In this document: positions 54,779-63,992 of the stretch, one piece after another
Layout: the number at the start of each line of letters is the position of its first letter
Numbering within the stretch: position 1 is the first letter of the stretch
Origin: CAWGAJ01 sp963820545
GTDB taxonomy: Bacteria > Planctomycetota > Planctomycetia > Pirellulales > Thermoguttaceae
DNA length: 64,000 nucleotides
NCBI GenBank assembly: GCA_963820545.1
Contig: CAWGAJ010000002.1
Coordinates: 372,001-436,000 of the forward strand
Reading direction: 5' to 3'
The notes under the pieces: generated by a model
What the model was told of the DNA's origin: nothing
The model's input: only the letters and a program-made list of their open reading frames with translations
Database searches by the model: none
Made by a program: the position numbers and the translations under genes

Positions 54779-54815
54779 GAAGTAAAAGGTAAAATATGAG
54801 GTTCATCCTTTTTGT

Positions 54816-55133
54816 TTACCTTGTAATTATCCTCACGAATACATCATTACCTTCCACTTCAACTTCATGAGTCTGTATTGCATGGATGGCGGGCATAATG
54901 AGGGCCTGACCAGTACGCACGTCGAATCGGGCTCCATGACATGGACAAATAATTTGATGGCCTTCCAAAATACCTTCGCTCAGCGAGCCGCCATCATGCT
55001 TGCAGGCGTCATCCAGAGCATAAAATTTGCCATTTAAGTGAATTAAAACAATGCGATGGTTGTTGAATTCGATTGCCGCTCTACCAGGATCAGGAACATC
55101 GGAGGTTTTAGTTACTCGGAAGAACTCGGACAT
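54816..55133 (-). CDS. Rieske [2Fe-2S] ferredoxin
   Basis: A 105-residue protein with the two cluster-binding motifs ACKHDGGSL (C-x-H) and IICPCHGARFD (C-x-x-H). The size matches soluble ferredoxins of oxygenase or nitrite reductase small-subunit type; the electron partner is unknown. The ATG at 55133 gives the usual start (SEFFRVTKTSDVPDPGRA); the frame is open to 55184. It follows a WYL-type regulator by 69 bases on the same strand. Confidence 0.88.
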   Translation of the reverse strand: MSEFFRVTKTSDVPDPGRAAIEFNNHRIVLIHLNGKFYALDDACKHDGGSLSEGILEGHQIICPCHGARFDVRTGQALIMPAIHAIQTHEVEVEGNDVFVRIITR

Positions 55134-55202
55134 ATACTTTTTTTCGCAGAATAGGGACAATAGAACTTTAGAAACAAATTCCATTTCAGAGATTTTCTTC
55201 TA

Positions 55203-56012
55203 TTACAGGCCAATAACAGAATATTTTTTATGATTTGTTATAGCAGTCTCCGTTGTGAATAATTTCTGCGTAGAACTCATCTGAGTATTGGGAATCAATG
55301 CGTGAGGCTTTTCAAATATTGCTCGAATCGGAGGCACATAACGGCGGAATTGGGATGGCAATTGATAAGGATCGTCGGTCAATTCAGCATGGTGAATCTC
55401 GTGAAAGTCAAAACGATGAATTTTACGATGCAGTGACGAACGGCCAATTATAGACCAACCATCCACTGAAGCTACTAATCGATAGGGGGCAAGACAAGTC
55501 CGATTAAGATGACTATCTTCTGGTGTAGCGTAAGTAATACGAACCCTAAGTCTTTTTCGAATTGCTTTGATAATAACAGAATACACTTCTTGGTTTCCAT
55601 TTAAGTGTAATAGATCCGGCAAATTGGCAGCACATGCCTTCAACAAATTAACTAATTCTTCTCGGATATGATTCGGAAGATGAGTTAGTAGTTTACTAAT
55701 TGCCTGATTTACGGCAGAAGTGAATTCTCTCTCGAATATGTTTGCGGATAACTGTGCTGTTAATAGCAAAGCAATTAGTTCATCATCTGAAAGCTGCATG
55801 GCCTTCAAGTTGAAATAATGGTCAATGAGGTGGCCACCTGCTTCCATATCATAACGTATAGGTATTCCTGCGTCTTCAAGAACTCGAAAATATCGGTAAA
55901 TAGTACGTTTGCTAACGCCAACTTCAGACGCAATATCTTCTGTACGCCGAGTAAGATGGGTTTGCAGTAGATATATGAGTTTAAGACATCTGGTAAGTTT
56001 ATCTGAACTCAT
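55203..56012 (-). CDS. YafY-type transcription regulator (HTH-WYL)
   Basis: A 269-residue regulator. The N-terminal winged helix-turn-helix is RRTEDIASEVGVSKRTIYRY then FRVLEDAGIPIRYD. The C-terminal WYL-like region shows ITYATPEDSHLNRTCLAPYR and LVASVDGWSIIGRSSLHRKI, with APYRLV in place of a strict WYL. Such proteins sense a ligand, often a nucleic acid or nucleotide, and control the adjacent genes. Its neighbour in the same direction is the Rieske ferredoxin. Confidence 0.87.
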   Translation of the reverse strand: MSSDKLTRCLKLIYLLQTHLTRRTEDIASEVGVSKRTIYRYFRVLEDAGIPIRYDMEAGGHLIDHYFNLKAMQLSDDELIALLLTAQLSANIFEREFTSAVNQAISKLLTHLPNHIREELVNLLKACAANLPDLLHLNGNQEVYSVIIKAIRKRLRVRITYATPEDSHLNRTCLAPYRLVASVDGWSIIGRSSLHRKIHRFDFHEIHHAELTDDPYQLPSQFRRYVPPIRAIFEKPHALIPNTQMSSTQKLFTTETAITNHKKYSVIGL

Positions 56013-56350
56013 GATCCGTTTCGCATGGCAATGATTAATATCTGGAAAAGACTGAATCGGGCTGCCTGTGATAGAGAGGGAGATAAAGTAATAGTTTAAG
56101 TAACAAAACCGGACCGATTACTGGTTCCTTTTGTTGTATTATCAACCAGCCATACGGTATAGTGCCTTGCCCCTCTACATGATGTATTCAGGCTATTTGC
56201 CAACTTATCTTAAGGAATTTCCAACGAAAATCGTCCCATGAACTAATAACAATGCGAAACAAAGAACCGTCATTTGTTATAATTGCGATCAGGCTGAAAA
56301 AGCGGGCTTAAAATTTTCAAAAAAGTCTAAATTCTACGAATCGATTCTGT
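56013..56350. other. Divergent intergenic region
   Basis: Lies between the WYL regulator and the ECF-kinase operon, which are transcribed apart from each other, so it must hold both promoters. I see no clear -35/-10 pair, no gene and no strong repeat. Confidence 0.4.
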
Positions 56351-56920
56351 ATGCTAGGTAAGTATGACTTTCGGAGCTTAATGCAACAGATATCTGAAGG
56401 ATCGGAAGATGCTGCATGGATATTGGTCGAACACTATGGAGATTTGATTCGCCGGGCTGTTAGGCGGGTATTAAATAAGCGATTGCGTTCGAAATTTGAT
56501 TCTCTTGATTTTGTACAGCTTGTATGGTCCTCGTTTTTTCGTACACGCAATCGATTAGATCGATTTAAACGCCCCGAGGAACTTGCCGCATTCTTGATAA
56601 CCATAGCCCGCAACAAAGTTGGCATGGAAATTCGGCGTCGTTTGCAGACTGAAAAGTACAATCTTAATAGAGAACATTCATTGAATGAACCATCTTTTGC
56701 ACGGCGAGATATATCAGATCCCAGACCACCACCTATAGACGTTGCTATTGCCCGTGAACAATGGAATCGTTTTTTATCGGGACAACCTAACCATTACCGG
56801 AAAATTATTAAACTACGTTTACAAGGTCGAACTTATCAGGATATTGCCAATTTGTTACAGATCGACGAAAGAACTGTGCGGCGGTTCCTGAAAAAATTGT
56901 TCCTTAAAAAAGTCGCATGA
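56351..56920 (+). CDS. ECF-type sigma factor paired with a protein kinase
   Basis: A 189-residue sigma factor. Region 2 is around LRSKFDSLDFVQLVWSSFF and LAAFLITIARNKVGMEIRRR; region 4 is YRKIIKLRLQGRTYQDIANL then LQIDERTVRRFLKKL. The helix-turn-helix and overall pattern are those of the ECF groups linked to Ser/Thr kinases in planctomycetes, where phosphorylation replaces an anti-sigma factor. The stop overlaps the kinase start as ATGA. Confidence 0.88.
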   Translation: MLGKYDFRSLMQQISEGSEDAAWILVEHYGDLIRRAVRRVLNKRLRSKFDSLDFVQLVWSSFFRTRNRLDRFKRPEELAAFLITIARNKVGMEIRRRLQTEKYNLNREHSLNEPSFARRDISDPRPPPIDVAIAREQWNRFLSGQPNHYRKIIKLRLQGRTYQDIANLLQIDERTVRRFLKKLFLKKVA

Positions 56921-59106
56921 CATACCTAGGGAATACCTCCTCGTTGTCCTCGGCTCCCGATACCCGACATAAGAGTCAATTGCTCTTGAATAGCCAGTGC
57001 ATTGCAGAAGTCAGGAAACGCTGGGAGCGGGGTGAATACCCTGATTTAGCCACACTTCTAGCAAAACATCCTGAGATAAAACGTTGCCGATCTTTTGTAC
57101 TTGATTTGGCTCACGAAGAATACTGTCATCGATTGGCGGCTGGTGAATCGCTGGATGCTGAGGAGTTTTCAAGACAATTTCCAACTTTTCAACAGTCACT
57201 TTATTTTCTCATAGAGGTGCACAAGTTACTTGACCATGATCCTCATTTTCGCATCCTACAGGATAACATTTCATGGCCAAAACTTGGTGAAGAATTTCTC
57301 GGTTTTTCCATTCTTTCGGAATTAGGTCGGGGCACTTTTGCTAGAGTATATCTTGCAAGTGAATCTGCATTAGGAGGTAGGATAGTTGCATTAAAAGTTG
57401 CCCTTCATGGGAGCGGTGAAGCAGAAACCTTGGGCAAACTGAAACATCCCAATATTGTTCCAGTTTATTCTATTCAAGAAGATGCAAAAACAGGGCTCAC
57501 GGCAATTTGCATGCCATACTTGGGTCGAACTACACTATGTGATGTTTTGGATAAAGCCTTTTCCAATAAGCAATTTCCAAATAAATCTCGAATCATTGTA
57601 GATACTATTCGGGATCTAAACGACGATGCCGATGTATTGGAACTATCATCATTTGATCGCATTCTTCGTAATGGTCTATACATCGAGGGGATTATCCATT
57701 TGGCTATCCAACTTGCGGAAGCATTGGAATATACCCATTCTTGCGGAATTTGCCATGGAGATCTAAAACCGTCAAATGTTCTCTTATCTCTCGAAGGTCG
57801 CCCTTTATTGTTGGATTTCAATCTTTCGGTTGAGAAACATTTCAACTCCAGCAAGATCGGCGGAACACTGCCATATATGGCTCCAGAGCAACTTGAACTG
57901 GTAATGCTTGAAGAATCCGATGGCTCAGTCCGCACGGATCCCCAAACAGATATATTCTCGCTAGGAGTTATTCTATATCAACTTCTAAGCGGAGATCTTC
58001 CCTTTGGGTCGATTTCATGGGATTCTCCGATAGAGCAAGTTGCCGAACAATTGCTTAAAGAGCAAACAAAAGGGCCATGTTCTTTACGAAAAAAGAATAA
58101 GCACGTGGATCAACGATTGGCACAGTTAATTCACGATTGTTTAGCATATAGTCCAGAACAACGACCAAAATCGGCAAGTGTACTGATTAACGCCTTTCGA
58201 AAAGAACTTACTCCCTTTCGACGAACTATCCTCTGGTATCACCACCATCGCTGGTTTGTGGGCTCAATGGCGTGCATTTTGTTAATGTTATTTCTGATGG
58301 GTGTCTCCATTTTTGCATTCAGGGGCCCTTATAGTGTCCGTCAATTCGACAGCGGACTGCAAAACTACAACATGGGGAAATATGAATTGGCCATCAAATA
58401 TTTCGATGATTCTCTACTAGTAAACCAGAAACAACATGATGTTCTTTTTTCACGGGGGAGGGCTTATGTAAAACTAAACAATTTCCGTTTAGCGTGGGAG
58501 GATTTTAAAGAGTCTTTTCGGCTTTATCCAAAAGCGGAAACAAGTGCCTGTAAAGGATATTGTTTGAGCAAGTTAGGATATACCAAAGAAGCAATCGATG
58601 CATATCAAACAAGTATATCAATGGGGTATCAATCAGCTGCAGTTTTAAACAACTTGGGTTATATTTATTTCCAATTAAATAAACTTGATGTAGCCAGTCG
58701 TTATCTTGAACAGGCCCTAGAGGCAGACAATAATCTCCAAGCTACACACCACATTTTGGTTCTTGTTCATTTAAGCCGGGCACTAAATGGATATCCTCTT
58801 TCAGAAGCAGCTTTTAAACATGCACAGAAAGCAATCGAACTCGGCCCAAAAACAGCCAATTTATATTTCAATACTGCTCTTCTTTACGCATTTGCATCAA
58901 AATTAGATCCTACACTAAGACAGCCTGCTATAGAATACTTAGAAAGGGCTATTGAATACGGCATCAATCCTAAAATACTCTTTTCCACTCCTACCTTGTC
59001 GTCACTACATGAGGAAGAACAATTCAAGAATTTGATGACTAAACCACCGGGCAAAAAGCCTCTTATTCCGGCTGAATATTTGGTTGATCCCCTGGGAAAT
59101 CAGTAG
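56917..59106 (+). CDS. Ser/Thr protein kinase with TPR domain
   Basis: A 729-residue membrane kinase. The P-loop is LGRGTFARVYLAS, the ATP-binding Lys is VALKVAL (Lys160), the catalytic loop CHGDLKPSNVLL (Asp282; Gly where Arg is usual), and DFN stands where DFG is usual, followed by GTLPYMAPEQL. A 50-residue insert follows the hinge (SNKQFPNKSRIIVDTIRDLN). One membrane helix at about 447-469 precedes at least five TPR units. It overlaps the sigma factor gene by four bases and probably regulates it by phosphorylation; the changed HRD and DFG residues leave some doubt on full activity. Confidence 0.88.
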   Translation: MTYLGNTSSLSSAPDTRHKSQLLLNSQCIAEVRKRWERGEYPDLATLLAKHPEIKRCRSFVLDLAHEEYCHRLAAGESLDAEEFSRQFPTFQQSLYFLIEVHKLLDHDPHFRILQDNISWPKLGEEFLGFSILSELGRGTFARVYLASESALGGRIVALKVALHGSGEAETLGKLKHPNIVPVYSIQEDAKTGLTAICMPYLGRTTLCDVLDKAFSNKQFPNKSRIIVDTIRDLNDDADVLELSSFDRILRNGLYIEGIIHLAIQLAEALEYTHSCGICHGDLKPSNVLLSLEGRPLLLDFNLSVEKHFNSSKIGGTLPYMAPEQLELVMLEESDGSVRTDPQTDIFSLGVILYQLLSGDLPFGSISWDSPIEQVAEQLLKEQTKGPCSLRKKNKHVDQRLAQLIHDCLAYSPEQRPKSASVLINAFRKELTPFRRTILWYHHHRWFVGSMACILLMLFLMGVSIFAFRGPYSVRQFDSGLQNYNMGKYELAIKYFDDSLLVNQKQHDVLFSRGRAYVKLNNFRLAWEDFKESFRLYPKAETSACKGYCLSKLGYTKEAIDAYQTSISMGYQSAAVLNNLGYIYFQLNKLDVASRYLEQALEADNNLQATHHILVLVHLSRALNGYPLSEAAFKHAQKAIELGPKTANLYFNTALLYAFASKLDPTLRQPAIEYLERAIEYGINPKILFSTPTLSSLHEEEQFKNLMTKPPGKKPLIPAEYLVDPLGNQ

Positions 59107-59365
59107 TCCTTATTGAATTGAAATATTTCTAGGACTATCTAATCTGGTTTCGGTTCATCTTTCGTGAATGAAGATGATCTGAAGTATCTCTAACATTAGT
59201 AATTGTTAAAAAAACAAGTCCGCTTTTCTTGGCACATCTCAATTAAATAACTAGTACGGTTTTTTCCCAGCCATTTCTGAGTGGCGAAAAAAACCACTTC
59301 TACCACATCCCGATTGCATGTCCATGCTTTCGGAATAGTTCACCCTTATTGATTGAGGTGTTGCC

Positions 59366-59806
59366 ATGTTTCATTTTGCTAGAATTGCCCGTCTCACTCC
59401 TCCTTTTGCACAAAAATGTTGTATTGAACTGTTGAAGAAGTATTTCAAGTTCTCGATTCTTGTTATTATTGGTGTAATGTTGTTGCAACTTTTTGGGTCA
59501 TCGGCTTTCGCTGAAAATAACCTACCGCCTGTCATCTCTGATTTTGGAGCTGAGAAAGGACCAGGCGATTATTGGACTTTTAGCGGAATTGTTGAAGATC
59601 CAGATGACGATGTGGAAGGCATGATCGTCTATTTTGGGGGTGTACTTGCTGGATATGGTTACACGGCAACAGTTGAAGCCGATGGTACATTTTCCATGAC
59701 TCATGAAATTCCTGATCTTCAAGGCTGCATTGCAACTGCTCAAACTTATGATTGGAGTCTAAATCCTTCGAATCTCGCTGAATGTTATGTGCTCGCCTGG
59801 GATTAA
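59366..59806 (+). CDS. Secreted protein with Ig-like domain
   Basis: A 146-residue exported protein: long N-terminus with a hydrophobic helix (FSILVIIGVMLLQLFGSSAF then AEN), then NNLPPVISDFGAEKGPGDYW and FSGIVEDPDDDVEGMIVYFG, the pattern of Ig-like or cadherin-like beta domains. No anchor signal. GAGGTG lies before the ATG. Function unknown. Confidence 0.65.
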   Translation: MFHFARIARLTPPFAQKCCIELLKKYFKFSILVIIGVMLLQLFGSSAFAENNLPPVISDFGAEKGPGDYWTFSGIVEDPDDDVEGMIVYFGGVLAGYGYTATVEADGTFSMTHEIPDLQGCIATAQTYDWSLNPSNLAECYVLAWD

Positions 59807-59894
59807 GATTAGTTATCAAGTTCTGTACATGAATACATCGGTTTAAAACAGCCAGTGTTAAACTATTAGCAGATAAAACTAGGGGTCTTGATTT

Positions 59895-60290
59895 TTAAGT
59901 AGATTTGCAGCGGAAAAAATAGAACACAAAAGTCCCGAAGAGACAGCAGGCAATGCCGAACCATTTAATCCATTCAACTGCATCCTGCGACCAAAATTGG
60001 GCACTACGTAATTGTGCATCAGATTGCTGATAGCGAGCTTTAACCTTTTTATAGTTTGTGTCATTATTGGAAGAGACATCCTGATGTGACGTTTGAGGGG
60101 AAAAATCGTCCTTGTGCGTGCGTTCGTGTCCAAGTCGGTGCAGATCGGCTGCGATTTTAGCATGTTCCAACGCCTGTTGTTCTGTCCAAATGCCACCTCT
60201 AGACTGGAGAATATATGGCCACACAACAGAACTTGCCAACAGGAGAAGACCAAATATTATTAGTCCAACTGAAAGATGCATCAACTTCAT
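59895..60290 (-). CDS. Unknown protein with two membrane helices
   Basis: A 131-residue protein: an N-terminal helix (LSVGLIIFGLLLLASSVVWP), a charged middle (residues 35-95) with the helix-forming LEHAKIAADLHRLGHERTHK, and a C-terminal helix (WIKWFGIACCLFGTFVFYFF). It follows the DUF1559 gene by 23 bases, a frequent arrangement in which a small protein accompanies a pseudopilin. Family not recognised. Confidence 0.65.
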   Translation of the reverse strand: MKLMHLSVGLIIFGLLLLASSVVWPYILQSRGGIWTEQQALEHAKIAADLHRLGHERTHKDDFSPQTSHQDVSSNNDTNYKKVKARYQQSDAQLRSAQFWSQDAVEWIKWFGIACCLFGTFVFYFFRCKST

Positions 60291-60313
60291 GGGCAGATAG
60301 ATATTGTTAAAAA

Positions 60314-61408
60314 TTATTGCACGTTTTCAGGATCGCTTACTATATGTCCATCATTAATGCTTATCAGATAAGCCATAACAGTTTCATCTACATTATCCAG
60401 TAAAAAACCTGTATGGCCGTCCATGAATATAACATTTACGCCGCCGGGATGATTGCTTCTAGGTGCGGAGGAAAGATAGTTGAATTCACCGGTTGAATCC
60501 CAAAGTCCACAAGGCATTTTTTCCATCTGTGAACCGAGCATGTCAGGACAGGAGTAAAGGACATCGACGTTCGGTCCACGGTTGTTAGGTAATTGAGTAA
60601 GACCGAGGCTAGATTTGTTAGCTTCAAACTTGGATCCCGATCCCAACTTGGGAGAGCAATGCATGTCAAAAGCTAGTAAACTGGAGCCATTCCATGGCAA
60701 AGCCCAAGCTCCACGCTGGTCCTGCTGATGTGTGCAAACCCTGACCTCGGAAAGCATTAGTGTATGGGAGAGCCCATCAATAACCATTCCGCTTTTTTGT
60801 CCATTACCGATTAGAGCACCAGGATATTTCATCTGCAATTCAACATGGTAGGGACTGACAAATGCAGCATAATTACCTTTTGCGAATGGTTTATTTATGG
60901 TTAATCTTGGGTGGACAAAATACTTTCCCTGTGCTGAATCGCTTGGGCAAATCAGTGTCGATATATGAGTAGCTTGAGGATTGCTCGATTGGTCAAGAAC
61001 GGTTTTTGAAAAATTGAAGCGATCATAAAGTCCATGTTGTTCGATGTATGGTAAGATTAGAATCACCCAACTAAACATATTTCCAGATTGAGGGTAAAAT
61101 ACTTTATTCGAAATATTGACAATCCCTGATGCTGGTAACACCTCGTGCTTACTTTCATATGTTCCTATACCTAAACCGAGTTGACGAAGATTGTTGCTGC
61201 ATATAATTCGTCTGGCAACTTCACGTATGTGTTGGATGGCGGGCAACAAGAGGGCAAGGAGCATTCCGATGATTGCAATAACCACTATTAATTCGATGAG
61301 AGAAAATGCCAAAGGTCGTCGTGATCGATACTGATGTGGCAAGATTGAAAATAGCATGTTGCCTGCGAGACCATCGGGCGTGTTCATCGAAATACTCTTC
61401 ATGACCAT
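60314..61408 (-). CDS. DUF1559 pseudopilin-like protein
   Basis: A 364-residue protein of the planctomycete DUF1559 type. The prepilin methylation motif is AFSLIELIVVIAIIGMLLAL (residues 34-53), with an unusually long 33-residue leader before it. It is followed by CSNNLRQLGLGIGTYESKHE and, near the end, GGVNVIFMDGHTGFL, both diagnostic. Such proteins are thought to be exported and assembled by a type II/IV pilus machine. AGGGAG six bases before the ATG at 61408 supports the start. It probably forms an operon with the next gene. Confidence 0.93.
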   Translation of the reverse strand: MVMKSISMNTPDGLAGNMLFSILPHQYRSRRPLAFSLIELIVVIAIIGMLLALLLPAIQHIREVARRIICSNNLRQLGLGIGTYESKHEVLPASGIVNISNKVFYPQSGNMFSWVILILPYIEQHGLYDRFNFSKTVLDQSSNPQATHISTLICPSDSAQGKYFVHPRLTINKPFAKGNYAAFVSPYHVELQMKYPGALIGNGQKSGMVIDGLSHTLMLSEVRVCTHQQDQRGAWALPWNGSSLLAFDMHCSPKLGSGSKFEANKSSLGLTQLPNNRGPNVDVLYSCPDMLGSQMEKMPCGLWDSTGEFNYLSSAPRSNHPGGVNVIFMDGHTGFLLDNVDETVMAYLISINDGHIVSDPENVQ

Positions 61409-61497
61409 GCTAAGCTCCCTCTGGATACCCTCCTTATTATCGGAAAGGTATAGACGCTGTCAAGTATATTATATCAATCATCCCAAGCATTGCTGTT

Positions 61498-62808
61498 TTA
61501 TTTCTTAAAGCAACATTTTTTGTATTTTTTACCACTACCACAAGGACAAGGATCGTTTCTGCCAATCCGCTCCTGATCGTTTCGGATGGGCTGTAATCGT
61601 TTTTCTTCGTAATCGTCATCGAAGTCTTCTTCATAATCATCATCGTCTTCCCATTCCTCGTCTTCATCTTCTTCATGAATTTGGAAGTTCTTTCTAATTC
61701 GACCCACTTCATACTCTATCCGACCCCAGTTATTCACTACAAAGTCTTTATACCACTGCTCATATTCTGGAAATGACATGCCCATAATCGTGGCAGTTGC
61801 CACAAGTCGATAGCGAAGATCCGTAAGATCAGGATTCAGATCATCTGCCAAGACCATCTGACGAACTAACTCAACCGCCTGTTCGGAAAAATGATTTAGC
61901 AAGGCATTGGCAAGGAAATCCTTTGTATCTACATCTTCTTCTTTGGCAAAGAATTCGAAACACTTTTCTAAACTCAAATCGCTGTGTATATGTTCCAGTA
62001 CTTCTGCCGCACTACGGCGAAAATCTCCATTGCCATCTTGCCAATGTTCGGCAATGGTTTTGACGACAACATCTCCTCCAATCCAGGTGAGAGTTTTTTG
62101 ACAAGAATCCGCCAAGGACCAATCATCTTCATGCATTCGTTCTACAATGATTGGAACTGCCTGCTCCAATCGCATTTTGCCTGCCAATTCAACAATGAAA
62201 GTCTCCAGCCATTCCATCAGATTACGATCCACACCTCGATAGTTTCGATGAAGCAATGGGAGGATATAGTTTGCCTTTTCAGGGAATTGGGCTAGTCGTT
62301 CAATGACGATAGAAGCAAAAAGGATGTCATCCATTCGCCAGGAGCCATTTTTCCTAGCCTCTGCTCCCACAGCCTCGAATTCTTCCCACACCTTCTCCCA
62401 GGGCCAGGAAGCAAATAAAAGTCGCTCATGGAATCGATCTTTTAACTCTTCAGGAAAGCATGGCAGTTCAACCATGTCTGTGTAGAGCAAGTCCACCGAG
62501 GTATTGCAGAGGATCAGTGCGATTGCAGAGCAATAATTGTCATTAGAGACATCGTTCAAGTCCCAATCCTGGGCAAGTTCATTGGTAAGCCACTGGACAG
62601 TTTCCTCTGTCTGGGCAAGATCGTCTGCTGAGCGAAGTATGCGAAAAGCCTTTTCACCTCGTCCAAACTTTTCCACGGCTTGGATGACCAGCGGCATCAG
62701 GGTGTTATCTTGGCAATTAGAGCGAGAAAAGTATCCTAATGCTTCCAGCCGCACCTCTTCTTCAGGATGCAGGATGGCTTCTTTGATTTTGGATTCTGAG
62801 AGCCGCAT
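61498..62808 (-). CDS. HEAT-like repeat protein with SEC-C zinc motif
   Basis: A 436-residue protein of helical repeats (EEEVRLEALGYFSRSNCQDN, FRRSAAEVLEHIHSDLSLEK) of HEAT type, an acidic tract at about residues 380-402 (Asp and Glu with few breaks), and a C-terminal SEC-C motif RNDPCPCGSGKKYKKCC that binds zinc and can contact ribosomes or SecB-like partners. A GAGGTTT-like site lies before the ATG at 62808. Role unknown; probably protein or nucleic-acid binding. Confidence 0.82.
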   Translation of the reverse strand: MRLSESKIKEAILHPEEEVRLEALGYFSRSNCQDNTLMPLVIQAVEKFGRGEKAFRILRSADDLAQTEETVQWLTNELAQDWDLNDVSNDNYCSAIALILCNTSVDLLYTDMVELPCFPEELKDRFHERLLFASWPWEKVWEEFEAVGAEARKNGSWRMDDILFASIVIERLAQFPEKANYILPLLHRNYRGVDRNLMEWLETFIVELAGKMRLEQAVPIIVERMHEDDWSLADSCQKTLTWIGGDVVVKTIAEHWQDGNGDFRRSAAEVLEHIHSDLSLEKCFEFFAKEEDVDTKDFLANALLNHFSEQAVELVRQMVLADDLNPDLTDLRYRLVATATIMGMSFPEYEQWYKDFVVNNWGRIEYEVGRIRKNFQIHEEDEDEEWEDDDDYEEDFDDDYEEKRLQPIRNDQERIGRNDPCPCGSGKKYKKCCFKK

Positions 62809-62871
62809 GAAAACCTCCTAGTGATTATGCCCTTATTTCAACTCCAAAGTGCGGATTTGGCAAGTGGACAC

Positions 62872-62891
62872 AACTTGTCAATTGACAAGTT
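62872..62891. promoter_or_regulatory. 20-bp perfect palindrome upstream of the SEC-C gene
   Basis: AACTTGTCAATTGACAAGTT is fully self-complementary and lies 64 bases before the SEC-C gene start. It also contains TTGACA. A dimeric repressor operator is plausible (inference). Confidence 0.5.
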
Positions 62892-63030
62892 CAACTGGTT
62901 GCAAATGGGATTTTTGCAAGGAGTTGGGAGATAGCAAGACCAGTTACTAGGCTAACCAATTATCAAGGGTAGATTTTGTTTGGTAGTCGAACAAAAGTCG
63001 TCATGTTCAATCTCAAGAAATGAAGAAGTG

Positions 63031-63084
63031 TAAACAACGGTTGAAAACCGTGGCGCGTGTGGGTTGAAAAGTGTAGCGCTCAGG
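63031..63084 (+). repeat. Dispersed repeat, copy 3 (short)
   Basis: TAAACAACGGTTGAAAACCG then TGGCGCG and TTGAAAA-GTGTAGCGCTC; related to 44392-44490 and 44765-44862, but only the first half is kept. Confidence 0.65.
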
Positions 63085-63136
63085 ATGAAAGATGGTTCTA
63101 TTGTAACTCCTGGGTTAAGGGAAAGAAAGGAGTCTT

Positions 63137-63154
63137 CCCTGCCCTAGGGCAGGG
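63137..63154. repeat. 18-bp perfect palindrome beside the IS21 gene
   Basis: CCCTGCCCTAGGGCAGGG lies 14 bases outside the istB stop. It may be part of the IS21 element end or a terminator without T-run; it is preceded by AAAGAAAGGAGTC. Confidence 0.5.
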
Positions 63155-63167
63155 CCGGTTGCAACGG

Positions 63168-63992
63168 TTAATTCTGTGGGGGCGGTTGTATTTCTTCAGG
63201 TGATTTTAGCGAGGATTCCGGCACACTTTCGGCAGGTATTTGGTTGGAGGCTCGTTTACTGCCGGCACGACGGCGGGCGTCTTTCAGGCGGTAACTTTCA
63301 CCGCTGGATTCCAGAATATGACAACGATGGGTCAACCGGTCGAGCACGGCGCCGGTCAGACGCTCGCTGCCGAGCACTTCCGGCCATTGTTCGAAGGGCA
63401 GGTTCGTGGTCACGATGATGTTCGTCCGTTCATAGGCCGTGCTGATCACGTCGAAGAGCAACTCCGAGCCAAGCTTGCTGGCCGGGACGTAACCCAACTC
63501 GTCGAGGATTAAAAGGTCCAACTTGGCGAGTTGATTTTTCATCCGCGCCAACTGGCGCTCCTCGCGGGCTTCCATGAGTTGGGTGATCAACTCGGTGACC
63601 CGCCAGAAGCGAACCTTTTTGCCTTGTTGACAGGCAGCGATCCCCAAGACAATGCAAAGATGAGTTTTTCCCGTCCCGGGATTCCCTACAAAGATCACCG
63701 ATTCCCGTTTGTCGATATACTCGCCCCGCAGCAGTTCGCCGACGAGCACGCGGTTAATCGAGGGCTGGGCCTCGAACTTAAAATCCTCCCGCGTCTTGCT
63801 GTTGGGGAAGCGGGCCGCCTTCAACCGCCGTTCGGCCGCCCGTTTTTCCCGAGTAATAAGCTCCCACTCGCACAGTTGCAGCAGAAAGCCCAGGTGATCG
63901 ACGTTTTCCCTTGCGCAGCGAACCGCGATCTTCTCGCATTCGCCGTTAAAGGTCGGCAGCTTCAGCGCCTTCAGATGATGTTTCAATAGCAC
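63168..63992 (-). CDS. istB: IstB ATPase of an IS21-family element
   Basis: A 274-residue AAA+ helper of IS21 transposition that selects the target for IstA. The IstB start domain (HHLKALKLPTFNGECEKIAV), Walker A FVGNPGTGKTHL, Walker B LLILDELGYVPAS and sensor region VTTNLPFEQWPEVLGSERLT are complete. The tail (SVPESSLKSPEEIQPPPQN) is Pro-rich and variable. The istA gene should lie just right of the window. The frame is intact, so the element may be functional. Confidence 0.93.
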   Translation of the reverse strand: MLLKHHLKALKLPTFNGECEKIAVRCARENVDHLGFLLQLCEWELITREKRAAERRLKAARFPNSKTREDFKFEAQPSINRVLVGELLRGEYIDKRESVIFVGNPGTGKTHLCIVLGIAACQQGKKVRFWRVTELITQLMEAREERQLARMKNQLAKLDLLILDELGYVPASKLGSELLFDVISTAYERTNIIVTTNLPFEQWPEVLGSERLTGAVLDRLTHRCHILESSGESYRLKDARRRAGSKRASNQIPAESVPESSLKSPEEIQPPPQN

